Of a stretch of 64,000 nt of DNA, positions 1 through 10,866 are shown in pieces. The stretch comes from Hexactinellida sp. DTS-2022. Its lineage: Eukaryota > Porifera > Hexactinellida. Position numbers and translations under genes: made by a program. The stretch spans positions 1,426,001 through 1,490,000 of the forward strand of contig JAPNXP010000015.1 in NCBI GenBank assembly GCA_028753945.1, read 5' to 3'. Position 1 is the first letter of the stretch. Every line of letters begins with the position of its first letter. The notes beneath the pieces are model-generated. The model had not been told where the DNA came from. It was given only the letters and a program-made list of their open reading frames with translations, and did no database searches.

Positions 1-316
1 ACCAATTTGTAAATATTTGAATGTTAAATTTGTTAGGATACTTATGAAGAATCTCGTCGCGTGATCTTTGAACTTTTGTCGGTTGAGTGCAGCAAGTCTA
101 CAATAATCGGAACCATTTGAAATACGTTTAGACAATATTAACTTCATTCAACATTATATTCCTCACCCAGTTCCTTTGCTCATTTTTTTCAAACAATTAT
201 TTAAAATAGTTAGAACGTGATTAATCACTCCTGCTGAGGTAAAGTCCGGATATTCTCCTAGCAACTAAAGAAGCAACAGATATAAATAATTCTTCACTCA
301 GGTAGAATAATTATAC
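1..316. other. No gene seen (left edge)
   Basis: No coding stretch or family signature is recognisable here. It lies downstream of the last visible exon of the minus-strand RNF213-like gene and is probably intron of that gene. Confidence 0.5.
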
Positions 317-480
317 TCAGGGTTTCATCCAGGCGTGCGCAACTTTGAAAGCAAACTTGTCAAGGTGCGCAAATTGAGAGATGCTCTAATAAAGGTAATA
401 TAAATTGCGTATTTAGGAGCATATGATAAAGCTCAAACTTAATCTAGGCGCACATAAAATTTTCCTGGATGAAAGCCTGA
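317..480. mobile_element. Small MITE with 17-bp terminal inverted repeats
   Basis: The left end starts TCAGGGTTTCATCCAGG and the right end is its near-perfect reverse complement (one mismatch). The direct repeat TTATAC abuts both ends (311-316 and 481-486), a 6-bp target duplication. A diverged relative lies at about 34813-35027. No coding capacity; superfamily not assigned. Confidence 0.75.
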
Positions 481-712
481 TTATACCAAAATACAAAAAC
501 AGAGGATCTGACCATAAACAGTCTATTGATGCTAGATTCTGTAGCATTGAATCCAACTCCAAATGTACAGTGAGAAATAAACAACTGAACAGCAACAATG
601 CGATTCCACTTATCTCTAGAAGAACATTTTGTAATTATAAAATATTTTGTAATAGGTAAGTTTTAGTACTATGTATATTAATATATCAGCTAAAAGAATA
701 AGCCTGTAATAC

Positions 713-1136
713 CTTATATTGAGTTGATATTGATATGATTCATCTGATTGGACAAAACTCAATCCCTTTTCCACAATAGGTAGCCATTGTCTGATCTCAC
801 TCACATACTTCTCAGCTAGCTCCTCTCCAGCAGTACGCTCCTTCCTATGACAACACAATGCTATTATCTCTTCTAACAGAACTAGTTCTAAACAGGACAA
901 CTTCCTGTCATTATTAGTTCTCATGTCTGAGAATATTCTAAGGAGTATTACTCCCAAACTCTTCTCCAATAGAAATGCTTCTTGCAAGAGATCCAATAGC
1001 TGTTTTGATTCCTCATAAGCACAGTGGATTCTAGGAATGGAGGGTTTGTTTCTAGAACAAATAGTACTCCTTCTTCACTAATATCACCAAATGAATTGAA
1101 CTGTTCGATGCAATTCAACAGGATAAACTCGTACAC
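713..1136 (-). CDS. RNF213-like exon, leftmost in window, with a frame break
   Basis: The acceptor is a pyrimidine-rich tract ending CTCACTAG just before 1136; the donor is AAG followed by GTATTA at 712. Translation starts VYEFILLNCIEQF and later gives an open helical segment with LLDLLQEAFLLEKSLGVILL. These two parts are in different frames, so a base has been lost or gained between about 1010 and 1080. In RNF213 this region lies between the AAA core and the RING finger. No RING cysteines are seen inside the window. Confidence 0.55.
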
Positions 1137-1215
1137 CTAGTGAGAAAGAAAAATTAAGTTTCTATTTAATGATCTGATACTTGTACTAAGCATGTTAGAA
1201 GGGATCTTAACTCAC

Positions 1216-1391
1216 TCCATATTGATCCTTTGTATAAGGAAATATCCTCATGAATATAAAATCCCTTAAGTAGAGAAGAATGTACTGAGGGTCTTCTTCA
1301 TTAGTCATTAAATTATGGTTAATCTTGTCCCCTATGGGCGTATTGTTGAATATGGTCTCGAAGCGCATCCATTGACTACCAGCAATTTCAC
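1216..1391 (-). CDS. RNF213-like exon
   Basis: Acceptor TTTTCTACAG precedes 1391 and donor GTGAGT follows 1216. The exon encodes FETIFNNTPIGDKI and later LLYLRDFIFMR, matching the family region that follows the PFSW segment in vertebrate RNF213. It is open throughout. Both splice sites are near consensus, so the boundaries are well supported. Confidence 0.7.
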
Positions 1392-1813
1392 CTGTAGAAA
1401 ATAGAACAATTTTGAGCTTTTTTAATACAAATAGCTGTGCCGACAGCGTTTTCTTCCCGATGCACGAATTTTGGTGGTTTATTGATAGTGCTTCCATAAG
1501 AAAACGCTGCCTACAACAACTGTAATTTTAGATTATGGATATCCATGGGCGGACTGTAATTAATCCTAATTGGTTTTGTGTAATTTGATATATTACAGTA
1601 TTTTCGTTGAGTGGCAAAATATCGGCTAAGGAGGATTACAAGGTTAATTCTCCTAGTCTAACAAATGCATACAAGTCCGGTTAATAGAAATTTTGCATGA
1701 TACCAACAAGTTTCAGGGTTCTCTGCTGCTCGTATTAACGAGAGTCTATAAACGTATAATCAATTACATATTAATATTGTTCTGTTTCTATCGATTGACA
1801 AACGGTTACAAAC

Positions 1814-2261
1814 CTTTAAAATTGTTTATCTCAGACAACACTTGAGAAGCACAGTCATTAATCAACCAAGAGAAAGGGAAATGTGCTTTGAAGTATTTAC
1901 CACCAGCTCCATCACTCGACACAGGTACTCTCCTTCTAGACAACAGAGTGTGAGGAGATACTGTGTCTTTGTACTGTAGTACAAACAGACGCTCATCTCG
2001 GAATACATCTTGCCAGAGATTGAATAAACACTCTGGCACTTCTTCATTACTAAGAGCTAGTTCTAGATTCCCATTTCTATCCAGACAAGCAATCAACTCT
2101 GACAGGAGAGGAGTAATAGTATTGTTAATACGGAGATTAACAGCCTTACGGAATGTACCACAAGATTGTATGTCTTCTCCACAGTTAGCTGTCTGTAGTA
2201 ACCAGTCACAGCTGTTGTCCAATGAAAATTCGTATTGGTCTTTCAATAGAACTGTCATTCT
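1814..2261 (-). CDS. RNF213-like exon containing the PFSW motif
   Basis: Acceptor ATGTCAG ends at 2262 and donor GTTTGT starts at 1813. The translation includes GTFRKAVNLRINNTITPLLS, then ACLDRNGNLEL, then HFPFSWLINDC, all resembling the conserved stretch after the AAA core in RNF213. It is open along its full length. It joins in order to the exon at 1216-1391. Confidence 0.75.
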
Positions 2262-2434
2262 CTGACATAGTGTTAGTATAAAGTTAACTACATAAATATA
2301 GGAATATAGGAACTACAAGCGAATGAACATTGGGCAGGTTGTTCTTTCTCCAAAAGTAGACTATCTGTATTACCAAGAAGTTTTGGACAATCGATTACTA
2401 AAATAAAATCATTTATTCATTAATTATTACATAC

Positions 2435-2600
2435 CCGAATATTGCTTTTCAGTGATTAAAAGATTAAAATCTCGAATTCTGTCAAAGGTTCGATCTTCAC
2501 TCCCATTGTTATCATCTAATCTTGATGTAGAAAATTGAATGCAACTAATCAATTTCTTTTTTAATGACATTGCGTGGGGAAAATTGGCTTCAGAAGAACC
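2435..2600 (-). CDS. RNF213-like short exon
   Basis: A 166-bp open stretch between acceptor CATTCTTAAG (ending at 2601) and donor GTATGT (starting at 2434). It reads GSSEANFPHAMSLKKKLISC and continues to RDFNLLITEKQYS. Position and codon quality fit a further exon of the RNF213-like gene. I do not recognise a named motif. An additional exon at about 2610-2800 (reading SIVERFEHTHYHLILSLEIL) is possible but its splice sites are unclear. Confidence 0.55.
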
Positions 2601-3650
2601 CTTAAGAATGAGAAATATTCATTAAAATTGCACCCATAGTATACAGTTTGGGAGACAACTCAGTCGTAAAAGATTCATCTGAATATAATTTAATACAGTA
2701 TAAAATTTCAAGAGATAAAATTAAATGATAATGAGTGTGTTCAAACCTCTCAACGATACTAGTTAGAAAGGGGATTGTATACCTGACTAGACATTTGAAT
2801 CGAGTATTGAATCTATTGATGACCAATTACGGTGCAGTCAGAGACGTAGCTGAATATAGTTATCCTTGCCATGTTAAAAAAATGGACATTTTCAAATTTG
2901 AACTTGGTCAAGTCAAATTATAATTCTAAGTGGTAGAAATAACTTTTTGTCATATTTGGGCTCAAAATATTGGCATTTAACATGAGCACGCACATTTGGT
3001 CAGAAAATTTGTGGCTTGTTGAAAAACAAACTATAGGAGCCAACCTTACTTCATGTATAAAATGGAAATTCAACACCACTACTTATTTGGGAAGTCATAA
3101 TTTGATTGAGTCTTGGTTAGGGTTTAAATGTACGCATCGCCAATTCTTAAATATATTTTGATAGTCATTGAGTCCCGCCCAATGTATGCGATATATCATC
3201 ATTAATTAAACGAGCCCTTCGGTCTCGGTCGCTTCGCGACGGATCACTCTCTCACAAGTTTTGTTTTGTTCTTGTTAGATACTACGCAACACAATTAACG
3301 GCCGCTTTGCTGCATTACCTTCCTCAAAATATTACTCATAATAAATATGTTAAACCTGTGACTTTTACCTTACACGTACTCCTATCAGTTCAGTATGTAG
3401 CTATTTGGGAGCAAGTATGTCAACTAATTAATGAATGCTATTTATGATTAATTTGTTGCATTACTCTCATCAATATAACATATACCGTGACGAAGGTCAC
3501 GCATATACGTATTATGCAGAATATAAATCCTGGGTTAGTAAATTGTCAAATAACTTTGATAGTAATATTATGTATGTAATTGGCGTAAGCTAATAATACA
3601 TCATCAATAGAATAAACATGGAAGCCAAACTGGATTAATCAAGTACCTTA

Positions 3651-4023
3651 TTATAGGAAATTAACGCGCCATGAAATTTTAACGCAAAGGAAATTAACGT
3701 GAATTGGAGCTGAACATTTTCAAATACATTAAATTAACGCGAATAAATTTTATAAAAAAATTTCAGGATTACTAATCTCCTGATTGAATACTATTATTGT
3801 GCCCAAATAGGCTTCCAATCTACTTGATAGACATGGTATATCCTATCAAACTAGTTGCACATCTGAAAATATGTAACTCGGAAGTTTCCATCCATTATAT
3901 AATTTTGCTAAATAGCAGGAAATTAAGGTCATGGAAATTAACGCTCCATGAAATTATCGCGAAGGAAATTAACGCGATTTGGAGAAATTCGCGTTAATTT
4001 CATGGCGCGTTAATTTCCTATAA
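3651..4023. mobile_element. Mariner-type MITE with TIR TTATAGGAAATTAACGCGCC
   Basis: The terminal inverted repeats read TTATAGGAAATTAACGCGCC at both ends, with TA on each side. The motif AATTAACGCGAA recurs several times next to the ends. A second copy, clearly alignable by eye over its length, is at 32309-32697. No ORF. The TA duplication points to Tc1/mariner. Confidence 0.8.
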
Positions 4024-4025
4024 TA

Positions 4026-5579
4026 CAGGGATGGATTATGGGGTATGGAGGCCCCTGGGCACCAGCGTCCTTAGAGGCCCCTCCCACTGTTGGGCGGACA
4101 CAAGCACACCTCGTTCTCCGTGTTGTAAGAGCATAATCGTTGCAATAGAAATTCCTGTAGATATAGCATCAGTGTTGCCAACCCTCCAGCTTTTTTGCCT
4201 TTTTTCTCCCATCTTCCCGACCTCACGCCAAACTTTTCAAAGTCCCGCCTTTTTGGAAATTGTTTATATATTTAGATTTTATGATATAGTATAACTAAAT
4301 AACGGAATTTTTTGCTAAAATTAGTCAAGATACGAGTACCAGTTTTGTTCTACTCGTATTACTTGTAAGTTAGCTAATTAAGAATTTCTTCGAAATTCGA
4401 ATTAAATATAATAGTAGTGTATTAATAGGTGGGCTAAGGAATCTTAAGAATATCCAGATGGCCTTGTACCTGCATCCTGCAGAAAGTTGTTATACTAGAT
4501 ACGATGGTGAATTTCTTTCTCGTTTAGTTTATATGTCGATCTATGGAACCACGGGTGGAATGAGCTTTTCACACGGTTTACAAATTTTATTGTCTAATAG
4601 TACTTCGTTGCTCCGGAATGTCAAAGTCAAACTGAAAGTTAACTCAAATTCAATTGAAAGTGAAAATGGGATTTTTCTATTTATACCTTTTACCCCATGG
4701 CAACGAAAGTTAAATCGTCATGAAAATCCTTGAAATCTCAAGAAAAATGTCCGTAAATTACGAGAACGTTTGAAGATATTTCTGTCTGCTACATCTACGT
4801 ATATCTATTAAAAATACATACTTTGTAGAAATTTAAAATTCATTAATCTATCTTTTTCGTTTTTGTTGTATTAATGCATACGCAGGAAGAAATTTGATTG
4901 AAATAACTAGAAAAATATGCGTTTCCTAATTGTAGATATTCAAACATACTAAATACTGATATTGTAACGTTCCAATCATGATAGATTCAAAGAAATAGCA
5001 TATATTTTGAGGCTCCCGCTTTTCTCCCGCTATTCCATCTTCGACCTCCCGCTATTTTAGTAACACTCCTGACAAAATGGCAAAACCACCCGCTTTTTGG
5101 TTTCTAGAGGTTGACATCCCTGATAGCATGTCATATAGGAATTACGGCATAAAAATCATAGCATCTTGCAAAAGGTGTTCGAGAACGCCTCGAATCACAG
5201 GCGAATATTTTTGTGAACGCCAAGAACGGTCGTGGGTCATACATATATCATTCAAATTCCAACCACAAATTAGTAACCATAAGAACATGATATAACTATT
5301 AACTTAAGCCTAGCATGTATTTACTAAAGGATCAAAGTGTCCAACTGTGGTCTATACAAAGTTCAAATTCAAAATATTTAAAAAGATAGTAATAATTAGG
5401 ATACAATTAGATAATTTTGAAATAGATAATCGCAATGAGGGATACTATCTAGTCACATTTTTGAGATGTGATAATGTATGCGCAATAGGATTGCTAAGGG
5501 AACCAAAGGCCCACGAGGCCCCTGTGGTCAGAGGCCCCTGGGCACAGGCCCAGTAGGCCCGTCCGTTAATCCGGCCCTG
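4026..5579. mobile_element. Non-autonomous hAT element (8-bp duplication CTATAATA)
   Basis: The left end starts CAGGGATGGATTATGG and the right end is the inverse of CAGGGCCGGATTAACGG. The 8-bp direct repeat CTATAATA flanks it exactly (4018-4025 and 5580-5587), diagnostic of hAT. It landed in the right end of the mariner-type MITE. GC-rich GGCCCCTGGGC blocks lie just inside both ends. No transposase. Confidence 0.85.
4170..5122. mobile_element. hAT-like element nested in the hAT at 4026-5579
   Basis: The ends are CAGTGTTGCCAACC and the inverse of CAGGGATGTCAACC, with ATAGCAT repeated on both sides (7-8 bp duplication). Related, partly inverted copies are at 23890-25385 (itself interrupted) and 28495-28976. 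No credible ORF; the open frame within it is repeat sequence. Confidence 0.75.
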
Positions 5580-5861
5580 CTATAATAAGGTATGCAATTT
5601 CGGATTTAATATAGGTGAAGAATAAATCACCAACCTCAATATGTGCAATGAGGGAGGAATAGGAGGTTACATTTTGTTAATGCCTGGCGCAGATTAAATG
5701 TGAAAATTACAAAATATTGCAGAAACATGCAAGCTTAAAAAGTAGTCCGTTTGTTAAAAACAAACGTGAAAATTCATTTCAAAAACTATAGTTGCACATA
5801 CCCAAACTGCTCCCCTCGGGCACCTGTGGGTGTAAATTTGGTGAAGAATATTATGGAAATA

Positions 5862-6034
5862 CAGTGGAGTTGCTTTATTAGCAACTCACCTATTAGCAAT
5901 ATGCTTTATTAGCAACCGGTTTTTAGATCCCAAGCGTAACAATACTGTTAATTTCATTCCCATATTAGCAACATTCGCCTATTAGCAACCAGATTTAGTG
6001 CCAAACACGGGTTGCTATTAAGCGAACTCCACTG
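5862..6034. mobile_element. Pogo/Tigger-like MITE (AGCAAC type)
   Basis: It starts CAGTGGAGTTGCTTTATTAG and ends with the inverse, flanked by TA. The inner part repeats TTAGCAAC many times. The terminal CAGTGGA with a TA duplication is the pogo/Tigger signature. Confidence 0.8.
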
Positions 6035-6662
6035 TATACAGAAATGGTCAGAAAATTAACAACAGTCGTTAATAAATACACACCTAACCAACGCAAATTA
6101 CACTAAACTTGAACAGCTGGATTATTTTCCATGAACAGGGGGAGTATCCTACCTGAGCAGGGTTGGTAAATCCTCCCTACGAAAACTGGGAGGGGGTGTT
6201 AAACCCCTACTGACCCCCCTTTCGGCACATACACTACTACGTATATAACCCGACTTTGTGCGTGCATGGGCAGTATAGTTACTAAATTATGGCTTTTATA
6301 TAATGGACTTTTGTAAGTACGAAACCCCGAGTAAGATGAACAAATTTTAAGTCTTTCTAAGTCCCATTCGTTGCCTTTTCAATGAAAATAATTTCGGTTA
6401 ATACGAATTCCGGATATGGATTACAAATTTCTACCGTACCTTGATGTTCGTCTTATTTGGAGTAGTCAATAGACCAGCGATTCCCAAACTTTTTCAATCG
6501 TGGACCCTATAGAAAATACCAGACATTCTGTGGACCCCTCCCATTGACCGTAATACATCTTAGTAAAGCCGAGAAGATACGTAATAAGTGCAGAGGTCCA
6601 AAAATAACAAAGAAAAGTACACAAGAGTGTATTATTGCAAAGTAGCTCACCAAATCACCTAC

Positions 6663-7812
6663 AGCAAATACTTCATATATCTGCTTTCCAATGAGCTGAG
6701 ATATAGGAGGCAGCTCTGTTTAATCAAGAGAACGTATATCATCAATATGCACTGTGTTCCAGTCTCCTCCACAGAAACTCATAAATTTACTCCCGTGTGC
6801 TTCTCTACTTAGTTGGACCAAGAATAATAGAAAGATATCACACTTAAACTCTCCTCTCTGTTCCTCTCTCCAGTCTTTCAACTCATCCACTGTCTTGTGA
6901 CGAGCACAAGCAATTAATTTAGCATTATCTGCTCCTCTCTCACACTGGACAAGTAATATCCTTTTGTGAGTCCTTTCTGTCGTCTCACTCTCCGAGTCTC
7001 CTCTCAAGAACTTATGAATCTCTCTGATGTACTGCTGTTCTGTCTGGAACTGCTGTAGAGATAGACTCCGTATCTGTACTGAATCTGTATCTGTGGACAG
7101 ACGCTGTTGCAATTGATCTATGTCCCTCTCTGTGAGAAGTCTTGAGTGAGTTGTAGCAAGAGTGAGATGTGCTCCTGTCGCATACCCACATATACCACTC
7201 AGTACCTGACTCAGATACTCCTCTAGGCTACCTAACTGTAGCTTGAAATACTCTGATATAATTTGTTTCGACTGGATAGAGAGATGGCTGTTCTTAACAC
7301 GCAACACCGCATCTGTAGTGGCCATTCTAAGTAACAGAGTCTGACTTCTCTCCAATACAGCGATCAGATCTACTTCATCCTCAGTAGGTATACCGTTTGG
7401 ATACATCTCTTTCATTACATGGAATACAATGGAAGAGGGTGTGTCATTATGATAACCTATGAAACAGTCTCCTGCACTAAACTGATTAACCCTCTGGAAT
7501 GCAAAATATTGATTATCATCAAGTGTCGAAAACTTAAGTGCCCACTCGACTAGGTATTCGGATACTTTGACACATTCTTCAGTCAGTACAGTGGACATAG
7601 TGAGGACATGCTTTTCAAGTCGGTTGATGAGAGGAGTAGGAAATCGTTCCTGTACAGTCTCTTTGTCAGCTACGACAATCAGTTTGAAATCATTATGTAC
7701 ACGACATTTCATTCTGTGGGTACCTAACCCCAGATCCACATACCTTTGATTATTCATTTCCATGTAATACTGGTTAAGAGCATCGTACAGAGATTCATAG
7801 AGGTTCTCAAGG
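6663..7812 (-). CDS. RNF213-like: end of AAA4 region, with stop and frame break
   Basis: Encodes RYVDLGLGTHRMKCRVH, then DFKLIVVADKETV and PTPLINRLEKHVL, a strongly conserved RNF213 stretch. The preceding segment (7764-7812) reads LLNLENLYESLYDALNQYY in this frame and belongs to the same protein. However, the frame upstream of 7813 must change by one base to reach it (extra base near 7824). After HIDDIRSLD there is an in-frame TAA at 6720-6722. The same frame then continues with TELPPISQLIGKQIYEVFA up to a GT at 6662, so the stop interrupts coding sequence instead of ending it. Confidence 0.8.
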
Positions 7813-10800
7813 TTAAGTAGTAGTTACTGTCTTACCAGATTCCATACACACTTTAATCCTATTGATGTTACGACAGACTGCAGAGTACTCCTGGTCACAC
7901 GGAAAGCTGGACCCGAATATGACACGGATACTCTGAATGTCCTGCTGCTTGGGCCACATATCTGGAGATCGAAGTAGGATGTTAAGAGCGGCATAGTTCT
8001 CTGTCAGCAGCAGGAGGTAGCGTGTTTCTCCGTGGTAAGAGCGAGATAGATTCATTAAGTTAGCACTGATTAGACCGAGTGGTGATGAGTCTGGACCTTT
8101 CTTATTATCAATAGGCAACATAACAAAGTTTAGAAAAATTTCTACTGGGTCGATATCTGATACTCCGCCGAAGTTTCTCTTAACAGCATGCACTAAAATA
8201 GAACGATTTAGGGTTGTATTACTTTCAATACAAATAAATACCAGCATTTTAACGAGACTATAAAAATCTCTGAGTCCATAATAATCTCTGCTAGAATTAT
8301 CTTTCTGTTTGACATTTTTTGATGTCAAGGTCATATACGCCTTAGCCAAAGATTGAATTCTCTTCTCAATACTTTTTAATATCGTGCCTTTATTAGATGT
8401 AGATTGGCAAATCCCATTAGCACTGGTAATTAATTCGTCTTTATCTGGGTCTCCCCTTGATAACATAATTCCCCTATTCATCTTAGCAGAATCAAGAGAC
8501 CAGTTAGATATGCCAATGAATGCAACATGATCCTTCATATCATCGAACTGAATGGGAACAACATCCTCCTCTTTGTCAATGGGCGTTTCGAAATGCTTTG
8601 TACATAATCCAATATCTTCTTCCGTAAATTCTACCTCTTCAGAGCCATAACTACTATCCTCAAGAAGAGGATGAAGTACTTTGAGAGGAAGTTGAGGAGA
8701 ATCTTCTGCTAATCCTACCTCATCTAGCACAACACAAGCTGTGAAATTGTTACTTCCTGTCTTACGCTGAAGGTTTCTACAGCTATTGAATACTCCAATT
8801 ATTCCATCTGCTGTAGATAGCTGACTGCACTGATACGACATAATTTGAACTTGTTTAAAGTTCTGTAGAATACTGCCGTCTGGACAACGAGCTCCTTGCA
8901 TGGAGTTGGATATGATGGATTTAGCAAGAGACTTGGAGCTGCCTGGCTTACCTATCACGAAAAGAGGAATCTTCAACTCAATGCATACAAACATCATGAA
9001 CACATTCTCCTTCAAAGCTGTATTCTTGGCTATATTAGCTCCAACTGTCATCTCATCTAACAGCAACTGTTGACACCTGTCTACTTCTCTGTGAATAACT
9101 TGACAGTCAATAATTGGTGTTAGAGGATATTCAAAAAGATCAATGATTTGCAGATCAAAATCATCTCTGTTTTGTAGTCTGGCTCTATAACATACGGCTA
9201 AAGATATAATCAAACTGTATGTTATGGGATCAATCCTATTAATAGCAGAAACTATTAAATTATTCATAACAATTTCTCCATCTTTACGATCCATAATATA
9301 GGGATGAGTATTGAAATCAATCATAGGCATTGGTTCAGGAGTTACTAAAGTATCTCGCATATCAGTTTCATCAGCGGACATTACACCATCATCAGGGATA
9401 CCTTCATCAACAGATGAAATTGCATCGGATTCATTAGAATAAGCATCGTGTTCTGGTCTAAAGTAATCAAGCTTAGAATAAAACCATAGCATCACCCTCA
9501 TTGCTCTCTCCACATCTCTCAAACTAACAAAGCTACACTCTTCCTTCCTTTCTCTCATGTAGTTCTGTGCACCAGCAAGAACATCACTTATCACATCTAT
9601 AATGTCATCTTCTGCTTCTATCGGGCTGTTACGGTCTCGTAGATGTCTCGCTACTATCTCACGTGTGTATGTCTTCTCTATGCTGTTACTCAACTGACCA
9701 AAATCCCACACCAATGGTCGTAAACTGGCAGGTAGCTCCATCACTCGATAGACCAACTCACGGAGAGGAACGTCTCCCAGTCTGTCTGTGGTCTCACTGG
9801 ACTTGGTGAAGAACCCGAGACCAGCAGAACTCAGTTTATTCAGCATCTCCTCTGTGTGATTGCGATAAGGATTACAGGCTGCTATGAACTGCAGTCCAAT
9901 GTCAGTGCGGATGTGTCTACCGTACATTCTCCTGTCACACATGATCTCTTTGATCAGCCCGATGGCTGGACTCGTATTAGCTTCATCAAAAAACAATACA
10001 GTATCAACCTGGTGTTCAAGATAATTCCTCTGTGCTAGCTTCTCAGCTTCCTCTACCTTACACATGACATCAGTCTCTGTAGTACCTCCATGTACCTTCA
10101 ATATTAACATGTTAGTAGCACCAGTCTGTAGGGCTTGTAGCGAACACATGAATTGAATGAGTCGCGTCTTGCCACAGCCTGTCTCTCCCATTATAACAAC
10201 GGGGATGTTACAACGGAATCTCATCAGAATAGCTAGAATCTTTCTCATGTTGTCAAGAGTTAATACATAACCAGAATCTGGGTCTGCTAGCCATTCAATA
10301 CCCATAACACCAGCAATTTTCATTATTTTTTGTATTTTATTTTGTTGATTGAAGTTTTCCTGAAGATTGACTCTGTTATCAGTCAATATTTGAAGGAGTT
10401 GTGGATGCATCATGTTGGTTTCTAGTACATTAGATGGATTATCTGAATCCACTAAGTGTCCTTGACTGGATATGTGGAATCCAAGAAATGTCATTGTGTT
10501 TCTGTCTGGATTGAAAAATATGTAAGGATGAGAATTATTCTCCCATTTTCTCCTTTCCATTACTTCAAAATGGGTAAGAACATTCGGGTTATCTTTTATA
10601 TTATTTTCCTTGAGAGAAGGTGTAGCGAAATCTCTCGACATTAGTATCATGAATTTCACAACAAACGATTTAAATCCTTTCCACTCATGTCCCATAATAC
10701 CAGATTGACAATAATCAGAATTGTCACAATCTGAAAGTTGTTTATCAAGAAATGATACGAAATTACGTACTTCCGTCCAAGATGGATCTACGATACCACA

Positions 10801-10866
10801 ATGTTTCAATATATTATTTAAGTTGTTAATATTTGATACTCTTCCAATGGTTTGTGATTCGTTCAT
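7813..10866 (-). CDS. RNF213-like AAA core (AAA3 and AAA4, both Walker sites)
   Basis: This 1017-codon open frame holds the heart of the protein. Walker A GETGCGKT is at about residues 227-234 with its Walker B DEAN near 294 (AAA3). A second P-loop GKPGSSKS is at about 639-646 with Walker B VVLDEVGLAED near 713-721 (AAA4). CGIVDPSWTEVRNF near the start is the family landmark before AAA3. All nucleotide-binding residues I can check are present. At the 5' side the frame must shift by one base in a run of six T (10866-10871) to join the preceding frame. At the 3' side it runs into a stop right after MESGKTV, where another one-base shift restores the next conserved segment. Confidence 0.85.
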   Translation of the reverse strand: MNESQTIGRVSNINNLNNILKHCGIVDPSWTEVRNFVSFLDKQLSDCDNSDYCQSGIMGHEWKGFKSFVVKFMILMSRDFATPSLKENNIKDNPNVLTHFEVMERRKWENNSHPYIFFNPDRNTMTFLGFHISSQGHLVDSDNPSNVLETNMMHPQLLQILTDNRVNLQENFNQQNKIQKIMKIAGVMGIEWLADPDSGYVLTLDNMRKILAILMRFRCNIPVVIMGETGCGKTRLIQFMCSLQALQTGATNMLILKVHGGTTETDVMCKVEEAEKLAQRNYLEHQVDTVLFFDEANTSPAIGLIKEIMCDRRMYGRHIRTDIGLQFIAACNPYRNHTEEMLNKLSSAGLGFFTKSSETTDRLGDVPLRELVYRVMELPASLRPLVWDFGQLSNSIEKTYTREIVARHLRDRNSPIEAEDDIIDVISDVLAGAQNYMRERKEECSFVSLRDVERAMRVMLWFYSKLDYFRPEHDAYSNESDAISSVDEGIPDDGVMSADETDMRDTLVTPEPMPMIDFNTHPYIMDRKDGEIVMNNLIVSAINRIDPITYSLIISLAVCYRARLQNRDDFDLQIIDLFEYPLTPIIDCQVIHREVDRCQQLLLDEMTVGANIAKNTALKENVFMMFVCIELKIPLFVIGKPGSSKSLAKSIISNSMQGARCPDGSILQNFKQVQIMSYQCSQLSTADGIIGVFNSCRNLQRKTGSNNFTACVVLDEVGLAEDSPQLPLKVLHPLLEDSSYGSEEVEFTEEDIGLCTKHFETPIDKEEDVVPIQFDDMKDHVAFIGISNWSLDSAKMNRGIMLSRGDPDKDELITSANGICQSTSNKGTILKSIEKRIQSLAKAYMTLTSKNVKQKDNSSRDYYGLRDFYSLVKMLVFICIESNTTLNRSILVHAVKRNFGGVSDIDPVEIFLNFVMLPIDNKKGPDSSPLGLISANLMNLSRSYHGETRYLLLLTENYAALNILLRSPDMWPKQQDIQSIRVIFGSSFPCDQEYSAVCRNINRIKVCMESGKTVTTT

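Larger units (their letters stand above)
2830..6660. other. Large transposon-filled intron of the RNF213-like gene
   Basis: About 3.8 kb between the exon ending near 6663 and the exon starting at 2600. It holds a mariner-type MITE, a hAT element with a second hAT-like element inside, a pogo-like MITE and diverged repeat fragments. At 6300-6470 and 6469-6560 there are degenerate pogo-like and hAT-like (CCCAAACTTTTT) fragments. No conserved coding sequence was found in it. Confidence 0.6.

Noticed and set aside
2602..2826. Possible extra RNF213-like exon on the minus strand
   Set aside because: The translation looks plausible, but no good donor is present and the intron to the next exon would be only about 33 bases.
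3195..3260. tRNA-like GGTCTCGGTCGCTTCGCGAC segment
   Set aside because: No cloverleaf or box A and B spacing could be drawn.
4458..4733. 91-codon open frame in the intron
   Set aside because: Lies inside the hAT-like element and is repeated in non-coding relatives at 28.5 and 24 kb.
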